Below are positions 50,331 to 58,722 of a stretch of 64,000 bases of DNA, one piece after another; within the stretch, counting starts at the first letter, position 1; every line of letters starts with the position of its first letter. The position numbers and the translations under genes were made by a program. The notes under the pieces were generated by a model. That model searched no databases, was not told where the DNA came from, and saw only the letters and a list, made by a program, of their open reading frames with translations. The DNA comes from Terasakiella sp033100395 (lineage in GTDB: Bacteria > Pseudomonadota > Alphaproteobacteria > Rhodospirillales > Terasakiellaceae), in the NCBI RefSeq assembly GCF_033100395.1, contig NZ_JAWLVJ010000012.1, positions 62,001-126,000 of the forward strand, in the 5' to 3' direction.

Positions 50331-52211
50331 ATGTTACATATCAACGATCTGACATACCGCATTGGCGGGCGTATGCTGTTTGACCAAGCCACCGTTGTGG
50401 TTCCGGCGGGTCATAAGGTGGGGCTTGTGGGCAAAAACGGCACGGGCAAGTCCACTTTGTTTAAACTGATCCTGGAAGAGGTCTCTCCGGACGATGGCGT
50501 GCTCAGCGTTCAACGTCGTGCCCGTGTGGGACGAGTCGCACAGGAAGCCCCAACAGGCAATGACAGTCTAATTGATACCGTCTTAAAAGCCGATCTTGAG
50601 CGTGACAGCCTGTTAAAAGAGGCCGAGACTTGCATCGAACCAAACCGCATCGGGGAAATTCATGCCCGCCTCGCCGATATCGATGCTCATACCGCGCCTG
50701 CGCGCGCCGCCACCATTTTGGGTGGCCTGGGGTTTGATCACGAAGCCCAGCAACGCCCCTGTTCTGATTTTTCAGGCGGCTGGCAGATGCGTGTGGCATT
50801 GGCAGCCGCCCTTTTTGCCAAGCCTGATCTGTTGCTACTGGATGAGCCCACCAACCACCTGGACCTCGAAGCCGTCATGTGGCTGGAGGAATATCTGAAA
50901 CGTTATCAGGGTACCATTCTGGTCATCAGCCACGAACGTACACTTCTAAATAATGTGGTGGATGAGATCATTCATCTGGAACATTGCAAGCTGACCCGTT
51001 ATGGCGGCAATTACGATACGTTTGAGAAAACACGGCGCGAAAAGCTCGCCCTCGTCGCCAAGGCGCAATCCAAGCAACTGGCTCAACGCAAACACCTGCA
51101 AAGCTTTATTGATCGTTTCAAAGCCAAGGCAACCAAGGCCAAACAGGCCCAAAGCCGGGTCAAGATGCTGGAACGCATGGAACCTATTGCGTCTGTGATG
51201 GAGGAAAAGACCTATTCCTTCAACTTCCCGGACCCGGAACCGCTATCCTCCCCCCTGATTTCTATGGAAGACACAAGCGCAGGCTATGAGCCGGGCAAAC
51301 CGATCCTGAAAAAACTGTCCCTGCGCGTCGATATGGATGACCGGATTGCACTTTTGGGGGCAAACGGCAATGGTAAATCGACCCTGATCAAACTGCTGTC
51401 GTCCCGCCTTGCCCCGCTGGAAGGACAGGTGCGTAAATCTTCCAAGCTGAAAATCGGCTATTTCGCCCAGCATCAGACCGATGAATTAAACGTCAGCAAG
51501 ACCCCTTATGATCATATGGCTCAACTGATGCCTGATGCGGTGGAATCAAAAGTCCGTGCCCAGCTGGGCCGCTTTGGCTTTGAAGGCGATAAAGCAGATA
51601 GCAAGATCGAAAAACTATCAGGTGGCGAAAAAGCACGTCTTTTGTTTGCACTGATGAGCTTTGAAGCCCCGCATCTGATGTTTCTGGACGAACCGACCAA
51701 CCACCTGGATGTGGATAGCCGCGAAGCTTTGGTTCAGGCTATCAACACTTATGATGGCGCTGTGGTGATGGTCAGTCACGATCCGCACTTGCTGGAACTG
51801 ACCTGTGATCGTCTGTGGATCGTTGAAAATGGCGGCTGTCGTGCGTTCGAAGGTGATCTGGAAGAATATAAACGCCAGCTGATCGAAAGCCGAAAACCGG
51901 AAAAGAAAACACCTTCGTCAGGGGACCAAGGTTCAACCAACCAGAAAAAAGCCAGCCGTCAGGACCGCGCCGCCCAACGTGCTGCCCAGGCCCCATTGCG
52001 CAAAGCCGCGAAAGAGGCAGAGAAAAAGGTGGAAGCATTCACCGCAGAGAAAGAAAAGCTGGAAATCAAATTGGCTGATCCCAAAATATACGAAGGCCCG
52101 AGTGAGAAACTTCAGGCCCTGCAGATCAAATTAGGTGAGGTTAATTCCGCATTGGAAGAAGCCGAAATGGAATGGCTGGAAGCTGCAGAAGCGTTGGAAA
52201 ATGCTGATTAA
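50331..52211 (+). CDS. ABC-F ATPase (ribosome-associated type)
   Basis: 626 residues from the ATG at 50331; an in-frame TTG at 50301 is less likely. Two ABC domains without membrane segments. The first has Walker A GKNGTGKST, signature SGGWQM and LLDEPTNHLD; the second has GANGNGKST, LSGGEKARL and FLDEPTNHLD. The inter-domain linker (about 230-295, KQLAQRKHLQSFIDRFKAKA) is the ABC-F P-site tRNA motif. The C-terminus is a basic, coiled-coil domain of about 110 residues. YheS/Uup-like proteins act on the ribosome, not as transporters. Confidence 0.9.
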   Translation: MLHINDLTYRIGGRMLFDQATVVVPAGHKVGLVGKNGTGKSTLFKLILEEVSPDDGVLSVQRRARVGRVAQEAPTGNDSLIDTVLKADLERDSLLKEAETCIEPNRIGEIHARLADIDAHTAPARAATILGGLGFDHEAQQRPCSDFSGGWQMRVALAAALFAKPDLLLLDEPTNHLDLEAVMWLEEYLKRYQGTILVISHERTLLNNVVDEIIHLEHCKLTRYGGNYDTFEKTRREKLALVAKAQSKQLAQRKHLQSFIDRFKAKATKAKQAQSRVKMLERMEPIASVMEEKTYSFNFPDPEPLSSPLISMEDTSAGYEPGKPILKKLSLRVDMDDRIALLGANGNGKSTLIKLLSSRLAPLEGQVRKSSKLKIGYFAQHQTDELNVSKTPYDHMAQLMPDAVESKVRAQLGRFGFEGDKADSKIEKLSGGEKARLLFALMSFEAPHLMFLDEPTNHLDVDSREALVQAINTYDGAVVMVSHDPHLLELTCDRLWIVENGGCRAFEGDLEEYKRQLIESRKPEKKTPSSGDQGSTNQKKASRQDRAAQRAAQAPLRKAAKEAEKKVEAFTAEKEKLEIKLADPKIYEGPSEKLQALQIKLGEVNSALEEAEMEWLEAAEALENAD

Positions 52212-52284
52212 ACAGTGGATTTCTTTGTCGCTTATGCATACTATATATAAATCAAAGAGTTAGTTTTAATTTCGAATTAATTTT

Positions 52285-54036
52285 ATGAACTCTAATGTAC
52301 GAGAAACAGAAGGCAAACCCATGCCTTCCAGAGGTGTCTCTGCTGGCACCATATATGTTGTCTGGGCACTGCTGTTATTGGCAGTGATTTTTGTCACGTT
52401 TCATATCCTGAAAAGTCAGAAACAGGACATTTTCGACAGGCACATCGAAAAAACCGGACAGATCTCACGCTTTTATGCGGAACATTTCAATGACACCGCC
52501 AGATATGCCGATGATTACATCAAAACCGTTCGCCGTATCTTTCTAAAAAATAATGACCTTAACGCCGTTCGCGACTATATGGCCGCCATTGCGCCCAACA
52601 CCAACATTCTATCCCATATTACGATCATGGATAAAAATGCTGTTCCCATCCTGATCTCCAACGGGTTGAAAGAGCGCAAGATCAACCCCGGCACCCACGC
52701 ACGTGATCGAACCTATTTCAAGCATCAAAAAGAACATTACGCCGAAGACCGTCCCTATTTTTCCGATGCGAAAAAGGGCCGCAACACCGGCCTGGTCACC
52801 ATCCGACTGGTGCGCCCGATTGTTGACCGCAACGGGGACTTCAACGGCTTGATCTTTGCGGCGATCAAAGAAGAACAGCTTTTACAATTCTATGACCAAC
52901 AGCAACTGGGCGATCAAAGCACAGCTTCCCTCGTCGGGATGGATAAACGCCTGCGGTTTCGCAAATCAGCCGAAGGGCTATTGGGCGTTGGTCAGGATAT
53001 CTCTCAATCCCAATTGTGGGATAAAATCAAAGCATCACCCAGTGGCGTCTATAAACAAAAAAGCGTGGTCGATGGCATTACCCGCTATTGGGAATATAAC
53101 CTGATCCCCGAATACGATCTTGTCGGCGTGATTTCTATTGCTGAAAGTGATCTTCTGAAAGAAACACAGGACACGCAGCAACAGACCCTGTTTATCGCTC
53201 TTCTCGCCGTTTTGGTGATCTGCGGGCTTTCATTTTCCGTCCTGCGCGGCATTAAAACGACCGAGCTTTACGCCGAAATTGGCAACCATATCAAGATGGA
53301 AGAAGAACTACGCCATGAAATGATGCTGGCAAAAAAGGCTCATGATGCCCAAAATGCCTTTTTGTCGCAGATGAGCCATGAGTTGCGCACACCACTGAAT
53401 TCCATTCTGGGCTTTACCCAATTGTTGGCGCTGAACGGAAAAGACAATCTGGATGCCAAACAGCAAAATGCCCTGCAACATATCAATGAAAGCGGTACCT
53501 ATCTGCTGGAACTGATTGAAAAGGTTCTGGATTTTGGTCAAATCCAGTCAGATGGCGTTGAGATTATCACCGAAAATGCGGAACTCGGTCCGCTTCTAAA
53601 AGACAGCCTGCGCATGATCAAAACCCGCATGCGCGACAAGCAGATCAAGCTACATAAATCCTATGACGGACTGGAACAGCAATTGGTCCAGGTCGATGAA
53701 ACCCGCACCAAGCAGATTTTGCTCAACCTGCTGTCCAATGCGGTTAAATATAATGTGGAAGGCGGCAGCGTCGCCATCGAACTGGTGGAAACAGAAGATG
53801 ACCACATTCGCGTCAAAATCAGAGACACGGGCATTGGTATTTCAGAAGAACACCAACCGTTTCTTTTTGAACCTTTCAAACGCTTGGGTCAGGAAAACAG
53901 TACCATTGAAGGCACAGGTGTCGGCCTGACCATCTGCAAACATCTGTGCGAGCGCATGGATGCCAGATTGGGTTATAAAAGCGAAGAAGGTGTCGGCAGC
54001 ACATTCTGGATCGATCTTAAAAAAGCACGGAGCTAA
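52285..54036 (+). CDS. Membrane histidine kinase with periplasmic double-Cache-like sensor
   Basis: 583 residues. TM1 at 23-43 and TM2 at about 300-320 enclose a 250-residue periplasmic sensor of Cache type (RTYFKHQKEHYAEDRPYFSDAKKGRNTG). HisKA carries phospho-acceptor H365 in SHELRTPLNSILGF, and the ATPase domain has N (NLLSNAVKYN), G1 (DTGIGI) and G2 (GTGVGLTI) boxes. There is no HAMP or receiver domain and no response regulator next to it. Cache domains usually sense small organic acids or amino acids; the ligand is unknown. Confidence 0.88.
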   Translation: MNSNVRETEGKPMPSRGVSAGTIYVVWALLLLAVIFVTFHILKSQKQDIFDRHIEKTGQISRFYAEHFNDTARYADDYIKTVRRIFLKNNDLNAVRDYMAAIAPNTNILSHITIMDKNAVPILISNGLKERKINPGTHARDRTYFKHQKEHYAEDRPYFSDAKKGRNTGLVTIRLVRPIVDRNGDFNGLIFAAIKEEQLLQFYDQQQLGDQSTASLVGMDKRLRFRKSAEGLLGVGQDISQSQLWDKIKASPSGVYKQKSVVDGITRYWEYNLIPEYDLVGVISIAESDLLKETQDTQQQTLFIALLAVLVICGLSFSVLRGIKTTELYAEIGNHIKMEEELRHEMMLAKKAHDAQNAFLSQMSHELRTPLNSILGFTQLLALNGKDNLDAKQQNALQHINESGTYLLELIEKVLDFGQIQSDGVEIITENAELGPLLKDSLRMIKTRMRDKQIKLHKSYDGLEQQLVQVDETRTKQILLNLLSNAVKYNVEGGSVAIELVETEDDHIRVKIRDTGIGISEEHQPFLFEPFKRLGQENSTIEGTGVGLTICKHLCERMDARLGYKSEEGVGSTFWIDLKKARS

Positions 54037-54042
54037 AACAGA

Positions 54043-54726
54043 TTATTCAAACCGAATATTCTTCACCCAACCCAAGCTCATGACCTTGCTATCATCACTG
54101 TCGGCTGAAATGGCAATTTGATAGGGTTTGTTGGCAGGCTCGCCAAAAATCCGTTCATAATCTTTGGCGACATCGACTTGCTGTTCAAACCACTGGCCGT
54201 TCGAAGTACCTGCTTTTTGTAACGCAATCAACGCCCCTGCACTTTTAAGATACGGGCTTTCAATGATCGCACCCGGTTCTTCATCCCCGCCCCAGACGTA
54301 GGAGATCACGCGGCCCGGTGTATCTTCCCCTTTAAAGGCCACGACCAGATCACGTGTAAAACGTTCCCAGAATCCTGCACGTTCATAATCAAAGGGAAAA
54401 CTGACATATAAAGCAAGGGAACGATCATCCTTGCCCTTCACACTTAAATCGGTGACAGGTACCGATTTATCCACCTTCCACGACCAGGACAATTTGGGGG
54501 TCTTAGCCAGATCAACATCCAGTGGCTTATAGAGCAAGGAAACACTTTCGTCACTGCCAACCACAATGGCGCCATCGCTTTGGGCGGCAAAGGTGTTGGG
54601 CTTTTTGCCGTCAAACAACAGTTCCAGCCATCCGGCCTCTTTCAGCAAAACATCTTTTGGCGCTTCCTGTGCAACAGCTGGTAAGGAAAAAACCATCCAT
54701 CCGAAAAAAATAATCGCAATGCGCAT
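54043..54726 (-). CDS. Exported DUF3047 protein
   Basis: 227 residues from the ATG at 54726, which has GGAG 6 nt upstream. The signal peptide is cleaved near AVA-QE (residue 19). It matches DUF3047: LSWSWKVDKSVP, DRSLALYVSFPFDYERAGF, YVWGGDEEPGAIIESPY and a C-terminal ISADSDDSKV. Beta-sandwich, probably periplasmic; function unknown. It converges on the kinase with a 6-bp gap. Confidence 0.75.
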   Translation of the reverse strand: MRIAIIFFGWMVFSLPAVAQEAPKDVLLKEAGWLELLFDGKKPNTFAAQSDGAIVVGSDESVSLLYKPLDVDLAKTPKLSWSWKVDKSVPVTDLSVKGKDDRSLALYVSFPFDYERAGFWERFTRDLVVAFKGEDTPGRVISYVWGGDEEPGAIIESPYLKSAGALIALQKAGTSNGQWFEQQVDVAKDYERIFGEPANKPYQIAISADSDDSKVMSLGWVKNIRFE

Positions 54727-54881
54727 TATCGTCTCCATATACACCACTTGACCGAGACGGGAGGATAGCAGGTTTTTGGATGATTCAAAACTTACCTATT
54801 TACTTGGACGTCACAAAATCTTAACCTCTCGGTCAATTTTATCCTAAAAGTCCCTATTTCATTTTGAACAAGAGAGAGACG

Positions 54882-56198
54882 ATGAGCCAAGATCATCACA
54901 TTGTTCTGGATGTCCACGAGCGCCCGACCCCGGGCTTATGGATCATTCTAAGTGCACAGCACCTGTTTGCCATGTTTGGCGCCACCATCCTTGTCCCCTT
55001 CCTGACAGGCCTGAACCCGTCGGTTGCGCTTGTCAGCAGTGGTGTTGGGACGCTTTTGTATATCATCTGCACACGCGGTAAAATCCCCGCCTATCTGGGC
55101 TCCAGTTTTGCCTTTATCGGCCCGATCATTGCCGCTTCACAAATTGAAGGCATCGGTTCAGCAGGCGCATTGGTTGGCTGTATTTCAGCGGGTCTGGTCT
55201 ATGTAGCTGTCTCCATCCTAATCCATTTCTTTGGCGTCAAATGGCTGATGCGCCTTCTGCCGCCTGTTGTGGTAGGTCCGGTGATTATGGTCATCGGTCT
55301 GGGTCTGGCTTCCGTTGCCATCAACATGGCGATGAATGATCCCGCCACGCAGCAATATAGCACCCTGCATTTCGGAATTGCCTTGTTTACATTGCTGGTC
55401 ACCATCCTGTGTTCTGTCTTCATGCGCGGTGTCTTTGCCCTGGTGCCGATCCTGTTCGGGATTGTGTCAGGTTATGTCGTCAGCCTTTTCCTGGGTCTGA
55501 TCGATTTTTCGAAAGTCGCCGAAGCCCCGCTATTTGTGGTGCCTGACTTCACTTTCGCCTTTATCTCAGAAGGTTCTATTTTGACCATCACGGCTGTTGC
55601 TTTGATTGCTCCTGTGGCTTTTGTGACCATTGCTGAGCATATTGGCGACCAGATGGTTCTGTCTAAAGTCACAGGGCGTAACTTCCTGGAAGAACCCGGC
55701 CTGCATCGCTCGCTCCTCGGCGATGGCCTTGCAACCATCCTGGCCGCTTTCATCGGAGGTCCACCTAATACGACTTATGGGGAAAACATTGGGGTGATTG
55801 CCATTACCCGTGTGATGTCCGTCTTTGTTGTGGGTGGTGCGGCTTGTATCGCCATTGTCTTTGGTTTTATGGGCACCATCAGTGCCTTGATCCAGACCAT
55901 TCCGGTTCCGGTTATGGGCGGCGTTGCCATCCTGCTGTTTGGTGTGATTGCCTCCAGCGGTCTGCGTATGCTGATTGACCGTCGCGTTGACTTTGGCATG
56001 AAGCGCAACCTGATCATTTCTTCCGTAATCCTGGTGATCGGGATTGGGGGCGCGTTCATCCAATTTTCCGGTGACTTCAAGATCGCAGGCATGGCGCTTG
56101 CGACCATCGTCGGCCTGATCCTGAATGCGATCCTGCCCGGACGTGAAGAAGCCGAAGCTGGCGGGTCTATCTTCTCTCAGGAAGATCCGGCTGAATAA
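54882..56198 (+). CDS. uraA: Uracil permease (NCS2 family)
   Basis: 438 residues from the ATG at 54882 (GAGAG upstream; an in-frame TTG at 54864 is the alternative). About 14 membrane segments. The NCS2 signature is visible as the SF-x6 loop PAYLGSSFAFIGPI and the AEHIGDQM..GGPPNTTYGENIGVIAITRV region with the substrate-contacting Glu residues. The Asn/Thr and Glu pattern favours uracil over xanthine. upp is convergent and shares its terminator, so import and salvage are side by side. Confidence 0.9.
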   Translation: MSQDHHIVLDVHERPTPGLWIILSAQHLFAMFGATILVPFLTGLNPSVALVSSGVGTLLYIICTRGKIPAYLGSSFAFIGPIIAASQIEGIGSAGALVGCISAGLVYVAVSILIHFFGVKWLMRLLPPVVVGPVIMVIGLGLASVAINMAMNDPATQQYSTLHFGIALFTLLVTILCSVFMRGVFALVPILFGIVSGYVVSLFLGLIDFSKVAEAPLFVVPDFTFAFISEGSILTITAVALIAPVAFVTIAEHIGDQMVLSKVTGRNFLEEPGLHRSLLGDGLATILAAFIGGPPNTTYGENIGVIAITRVMSVFVVGGAACIAIVFGFMGTISALIQTIPVPVMGGVAILLFGVIASSGLRMLIDRRVDFGMKRNLIISSVILVIGIGGAFIQFSGDFKIAGMALATIVGLILNAILPGREEAEAGGSIFSQEDPAE

Positions 56199-56211
56199 GC
56201 ATTAAAGACAC

Positions 56212-56256
56212 AAAAAAAGGGGGCGCTTCGGATCAATCGAAGCGCCCCTTTTTTTA
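56212..56256. terminator. Strong bidirectional terminator between uraA and upp
   Basis: AAAAAAAGGGG.CGCTTCG pairs with CGAAGCG.CCCCTTTTTTT around a GATCAAT loop. Confidence 0.9.
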
Positions 56257-56267
56257 TATCCTGTTAC

Positions 56268-56921
56268 TTAAAGCGTACCGAACAAACGATCACCGGCATC
56301 ACCCAGACCAGGAACGATATAAGCTTTTTCATTCAAATGACTATCCAGTGATGCTGTGTAAACCTGCACCTCTGGATGTTCTTTTTCAAACACATGCATA
56401 CCTTCAGGCGCTGCCACCAGTACCAGCATGCGGATGTCTTTATCTTCCACACCAGCGCGATTCAAAACATCGACCGCATAAGCAGCTGAATGACCAGTTG
56501 CCAACATCGGATCACACAGAATAAACGTACGTCCTTCTACTTCCGGCAATTTCACCAGATATTCCACCGGGCGCTTTGTTTCCGGATCACGATAAAGCCC
56601 CACATGACCAACCCGTGCAGACGGCATCAGTTGCAGCAAACCATCCGACATGCCCTGGCCTGCACGCAGGATTGGTACAACGGCAACTTTGCGCCCTTCC
56701 AGAACAGGTGCATCCGGCACATGAACCACAGGCGTATCAATCGCTTCGCCCGTCAACGGCAAATCGCGTGTAAGCTCATAGCCCATCAACATGGAGATTT
56801 CGATCAGCAACGCCCGGAAGGTCTTGGTTGACGTTTCTTTATTGCGCATATGGGTCAGTTTATGTTGGATCAGCGGGTGATCAACGACGCATAAGTTTTG
56901 AAAATCGGGGTGCTTGAACAT
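56268..56921 (-). CDS. upp: Uracil phosphoribosyltransferase
   Basis: 217 residues, makes UMP from uracil and PRPP. It has HPLIQHKLTHMRNKETSTKTFR at the N-terminus (substrate arm), the PRPP loop CDPMLATGHSAA and the C-terminal uracil-specific YIVPGLGDAGDRLFGT. Gly of the usual GG in the PRPP loop is His here (TGHS), a natural variant. Convergent with uraA. Confidence 0.93.
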   Translation of the reverse strand: MFKHPDFQNLCVVDHPLIQHKLTHMRNKETSTKTFRALLIEISMLMGYELTRDLPLTGEAIDTPVVHVPDAPVLEGRKVAVVPILRAGQGMSDGLLQLMPSARVGHVGLYRDPETKRPVEYLVKLPEVEGRTFILCDPMLATGHSAAYAVDVLNRAGVEDKDIRMLVLVAAPEGMHVFEKEHPEVQVYTASLDSHLNEKAYIVPGLGDAGDRLFGTL

Positions 56922-57054
56922 AAGTCATAAACCTGTCTAATTGGTCAGAAAATTTTTTATTTCATAGCATCTGCAATATGTGATTGCAATTCATTGCGTA
57001 TTGCATAAATTAACATAATTAAATTTAAATAAAGAAAGAAGATGGAACAACGAT

Positions 57055-57360
57055 ATGGAATATTCATTGCTGGATAAAGGAACCAAAAAACACGTGGTTT
57101 TTTATGGCAACATTGTTCCCTCCTCACGCGCAAAATTCCTGGAAATGGCAAAGAACCTTCAAACTTCTGAACAAAAACAATGGGTTCTGGAAGTTGACGA
57201 GCTGGACTACATCGATTCAGCCGGACTTGGCATGTTTATCGAGTTCAATGAGAAAGCCCAAGAATCTGGTATTTCTGTCGCTTTGTCCGGTGCCCAGGGC
57301 GTGGTCAAACGCATGTTTGAACTATCCAAATTCAACGAACTTTTCGAAATTGTTGACTAA
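57055..57360 (+). CDS. STAS-domain protein (anti-sigma factor antagonist type)
   Basis: 101 residues, a single STAS domain. The phosphorylatable serine is S55 in YIDSAGLGMFIEF. Such proteins bind a partner kinase/anti-sigma factor when unphosphorylated, or serve in a phosphatase-kinase switch. No partner kinase or phosphatase is adjacent. Start supported by AAGATGGA. A BtuF-like gene starts 11 nt after the stop. Confidence 0.82.
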   Translation: MEYSLLDKGTKKHVVFYGNIVPSSRAKFLEMAKNLQTSEQKQWVLEVDELDYIDSAGLGMFIEFNEKAQESGISVALSGAQGVVKRMFELSKFNELFEIVD

Positions 57361-57371
57361 GGTTTCGCCCT

Positions 57372-58166
57372 TTGTTTATTGACGCCATTGGACAAACCCA
57401 CGAACAGGCGAACAATCCACGCATTCTTTCCCTTGTTCCGAGCATTACCGAACTTCTGTTCGATCTAGACCTGGCCGAGTCGGTCGTGGGTCGCACCGCC
57501 TTCTGCGTCCATCCCAAAGAAAGCGTCAAATCGGTAAAAAGCATTGGCGGGACCAAACAGGTCAATATGGATAAAGTGATGGCAATTGATGCCACGCACC
57601 TGATCGTCAATATCGATGAAAACCCGAAAGAGCTGGTGGATGAACTAAAAACGTTTATCCCCAATATCATCGTCACCCACCCAAATCGCCCGGAAGATAA
57701 TGTTCACCTCTATCAGATGCTGGGCAATATCTTTGATCGGCGCGACCAGGCCGCGCGTTTAATCAGCGAACTGCAGGCGGCCAATACACACACCCAGATG
57801 GCAGCAATGGACCTGGAAGAAAAAAAGGTCCTTTATTTCATCTGGAAAGACCCATGGATGACCATCTCCACCGACACATATATTTCAAGGTCGCTGGCCA
57901 GTGTGAAACTGAAAACCATTCCAACTGAATCCGACCGACGTTACCCCGAGGTTGATCTGGAAAGCGGGATTTTGGATGAAGCCGACGCCATTTTATTCTC
58001 GTCTGAACCGTTTCTTTTCAAGTTAGATCATCTGAAAGAGTTTTCAGAAACGCACAACCTGCCCCTGGAAAAGCTGCATATCATCGATGGGGAAATGACA
58101 AGCTGGTACGGCAGTCGCGCCATCTCAGGTCTTCGGTATCTGGTTGAGTTTGCGAAGAAACTTTAG
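57372..58166 (+). CDS. BtuF-like metal-chelate binding protein without a signal peptide
   Basis: 264 residues with a TTG start at 57372; an in-frame TGA at 57354-57356 rules out anything longer. It has the helical-backbone periplasmic-binding fold: ILSLVPSITELLFDLDLAESVVGRT, MAIDATHLIVNIDE, long central helix (RRDQAARLISELQAA), DEADAILFSSEPF. BtuF and FhuD relatives bind cobalamin or siderophores. No signal peptide or lipobox is visible, so it may be cytoplasmic. No transporter genes flank it. Confidence 0.7.
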   Translation: MFIDAIGQTHEQANNPRILSLVPSITELLFDLDLAESVVGRTAFCVHPKESVKSVKSIGGTKQVNMDKVMAIDATHLIVNIDENPKELVDELKTFIPNIIVTHPNRPEDNVHLYQMLGNIFDRRDQAARLISELQAANTHTQMAAMDLEEKKVLYFIWKDPWMTISTDTYISRSLASVKLKTIPTESDRRYPEVDLESGILDEADAILFSSEPFLFKLDHLKEFSETHNLPLEKLHIIDGEMTSWYGSRAISGLRYLVEFAKKL

Positions 58167-58171
58167 TGCCT

Positions 58172-58243
58172 GTGTCCCGGCACAGGCCGGGACCTTTTAG
58201 AGGTCACACTCTGCCCTAGAGAGACCCCGGCCTTCGCCGGGGA
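58172..58243. repeat. Bipartite inverted repeat between convergent genes
   Basis: GTGTCCCGGCACAGGCCGGGACCT (split arm, 58172-58195) pairs with the AGACCCCGGCCTTCGCCGGGG arm (58222-58243), similar to 27853-27926. It lies between convergent gene ends. Confidence 0.7.
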
Positions 58244-58266
58244 AAATAATTCATCAAAATGCGGAC

Positions 58267-58716
58267 TTAAGCCTTCTTCTCCCACCCACCGGTATCCGTC
58301 TGCTGCCAGTAGGTCAGATCATGACCTGCATCTTTAAAGACTTTCCATTGCTGGCGCGCTTTTTGGACAGCATTGTCAAACCGTCCATCAAACACCACAA
58401 AGCAGCGCTCAAAATCAGCCAATCCCGGATTTTCCATCCCATCCGTTAAAAACAGGAAACTTGCCCCATTTTCATTATCGGCTGTCGGCGTAATCCAGAT
58501 CGGTTGTTTATCCGGATTGCCGTCCTTGGCACTGCCATGGGGCAGCCAGCTATCCGCCTGATAGGTCCAAAGGTCATTGGTCAGACTTTCGGCCTTTTCA
58601 GGGCTTCCCACCTGAACGAGGGCGCGTTTTCCCACCTGCAGGGTTTTTTCCAGCAGTTTGGGCAAAGCCTGTTCCAAAGAAAATTTGGTCAGGTGGTAAA
58701 ACGCGATGTCACTCAC
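58267..58716 (-). CDS. holC: DNA polymerase III chi subunit
   Basis: 149 residues. HolC pattern: FYHLTKFSLEQALPKLLEKTL, RALVQVGSPEKAESLTNDLW, SWLPHGSAKDGN and QPIWITPTADNENGASFLFL. Chi links the clamp loader to SSB. It follows pepA by 6 bp, the common order in proteobacteria. Confidence 0.88.
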   Translation of the reverse strand: MSDIAFYHLTKFSLEQALPKLLEKTLQVGKRALVQVGSPEKAESLTNDLWTYQADSWLPHGSAKDGNPDKQPIWITPTADNENGASFLFLTDGMENPGLADFERCFVVFDGRFDNAVQKARQQWKVFKDAGHDLTYWQQTDTGGWEKKA

Positions 58717-58722
58717 TTAAAC

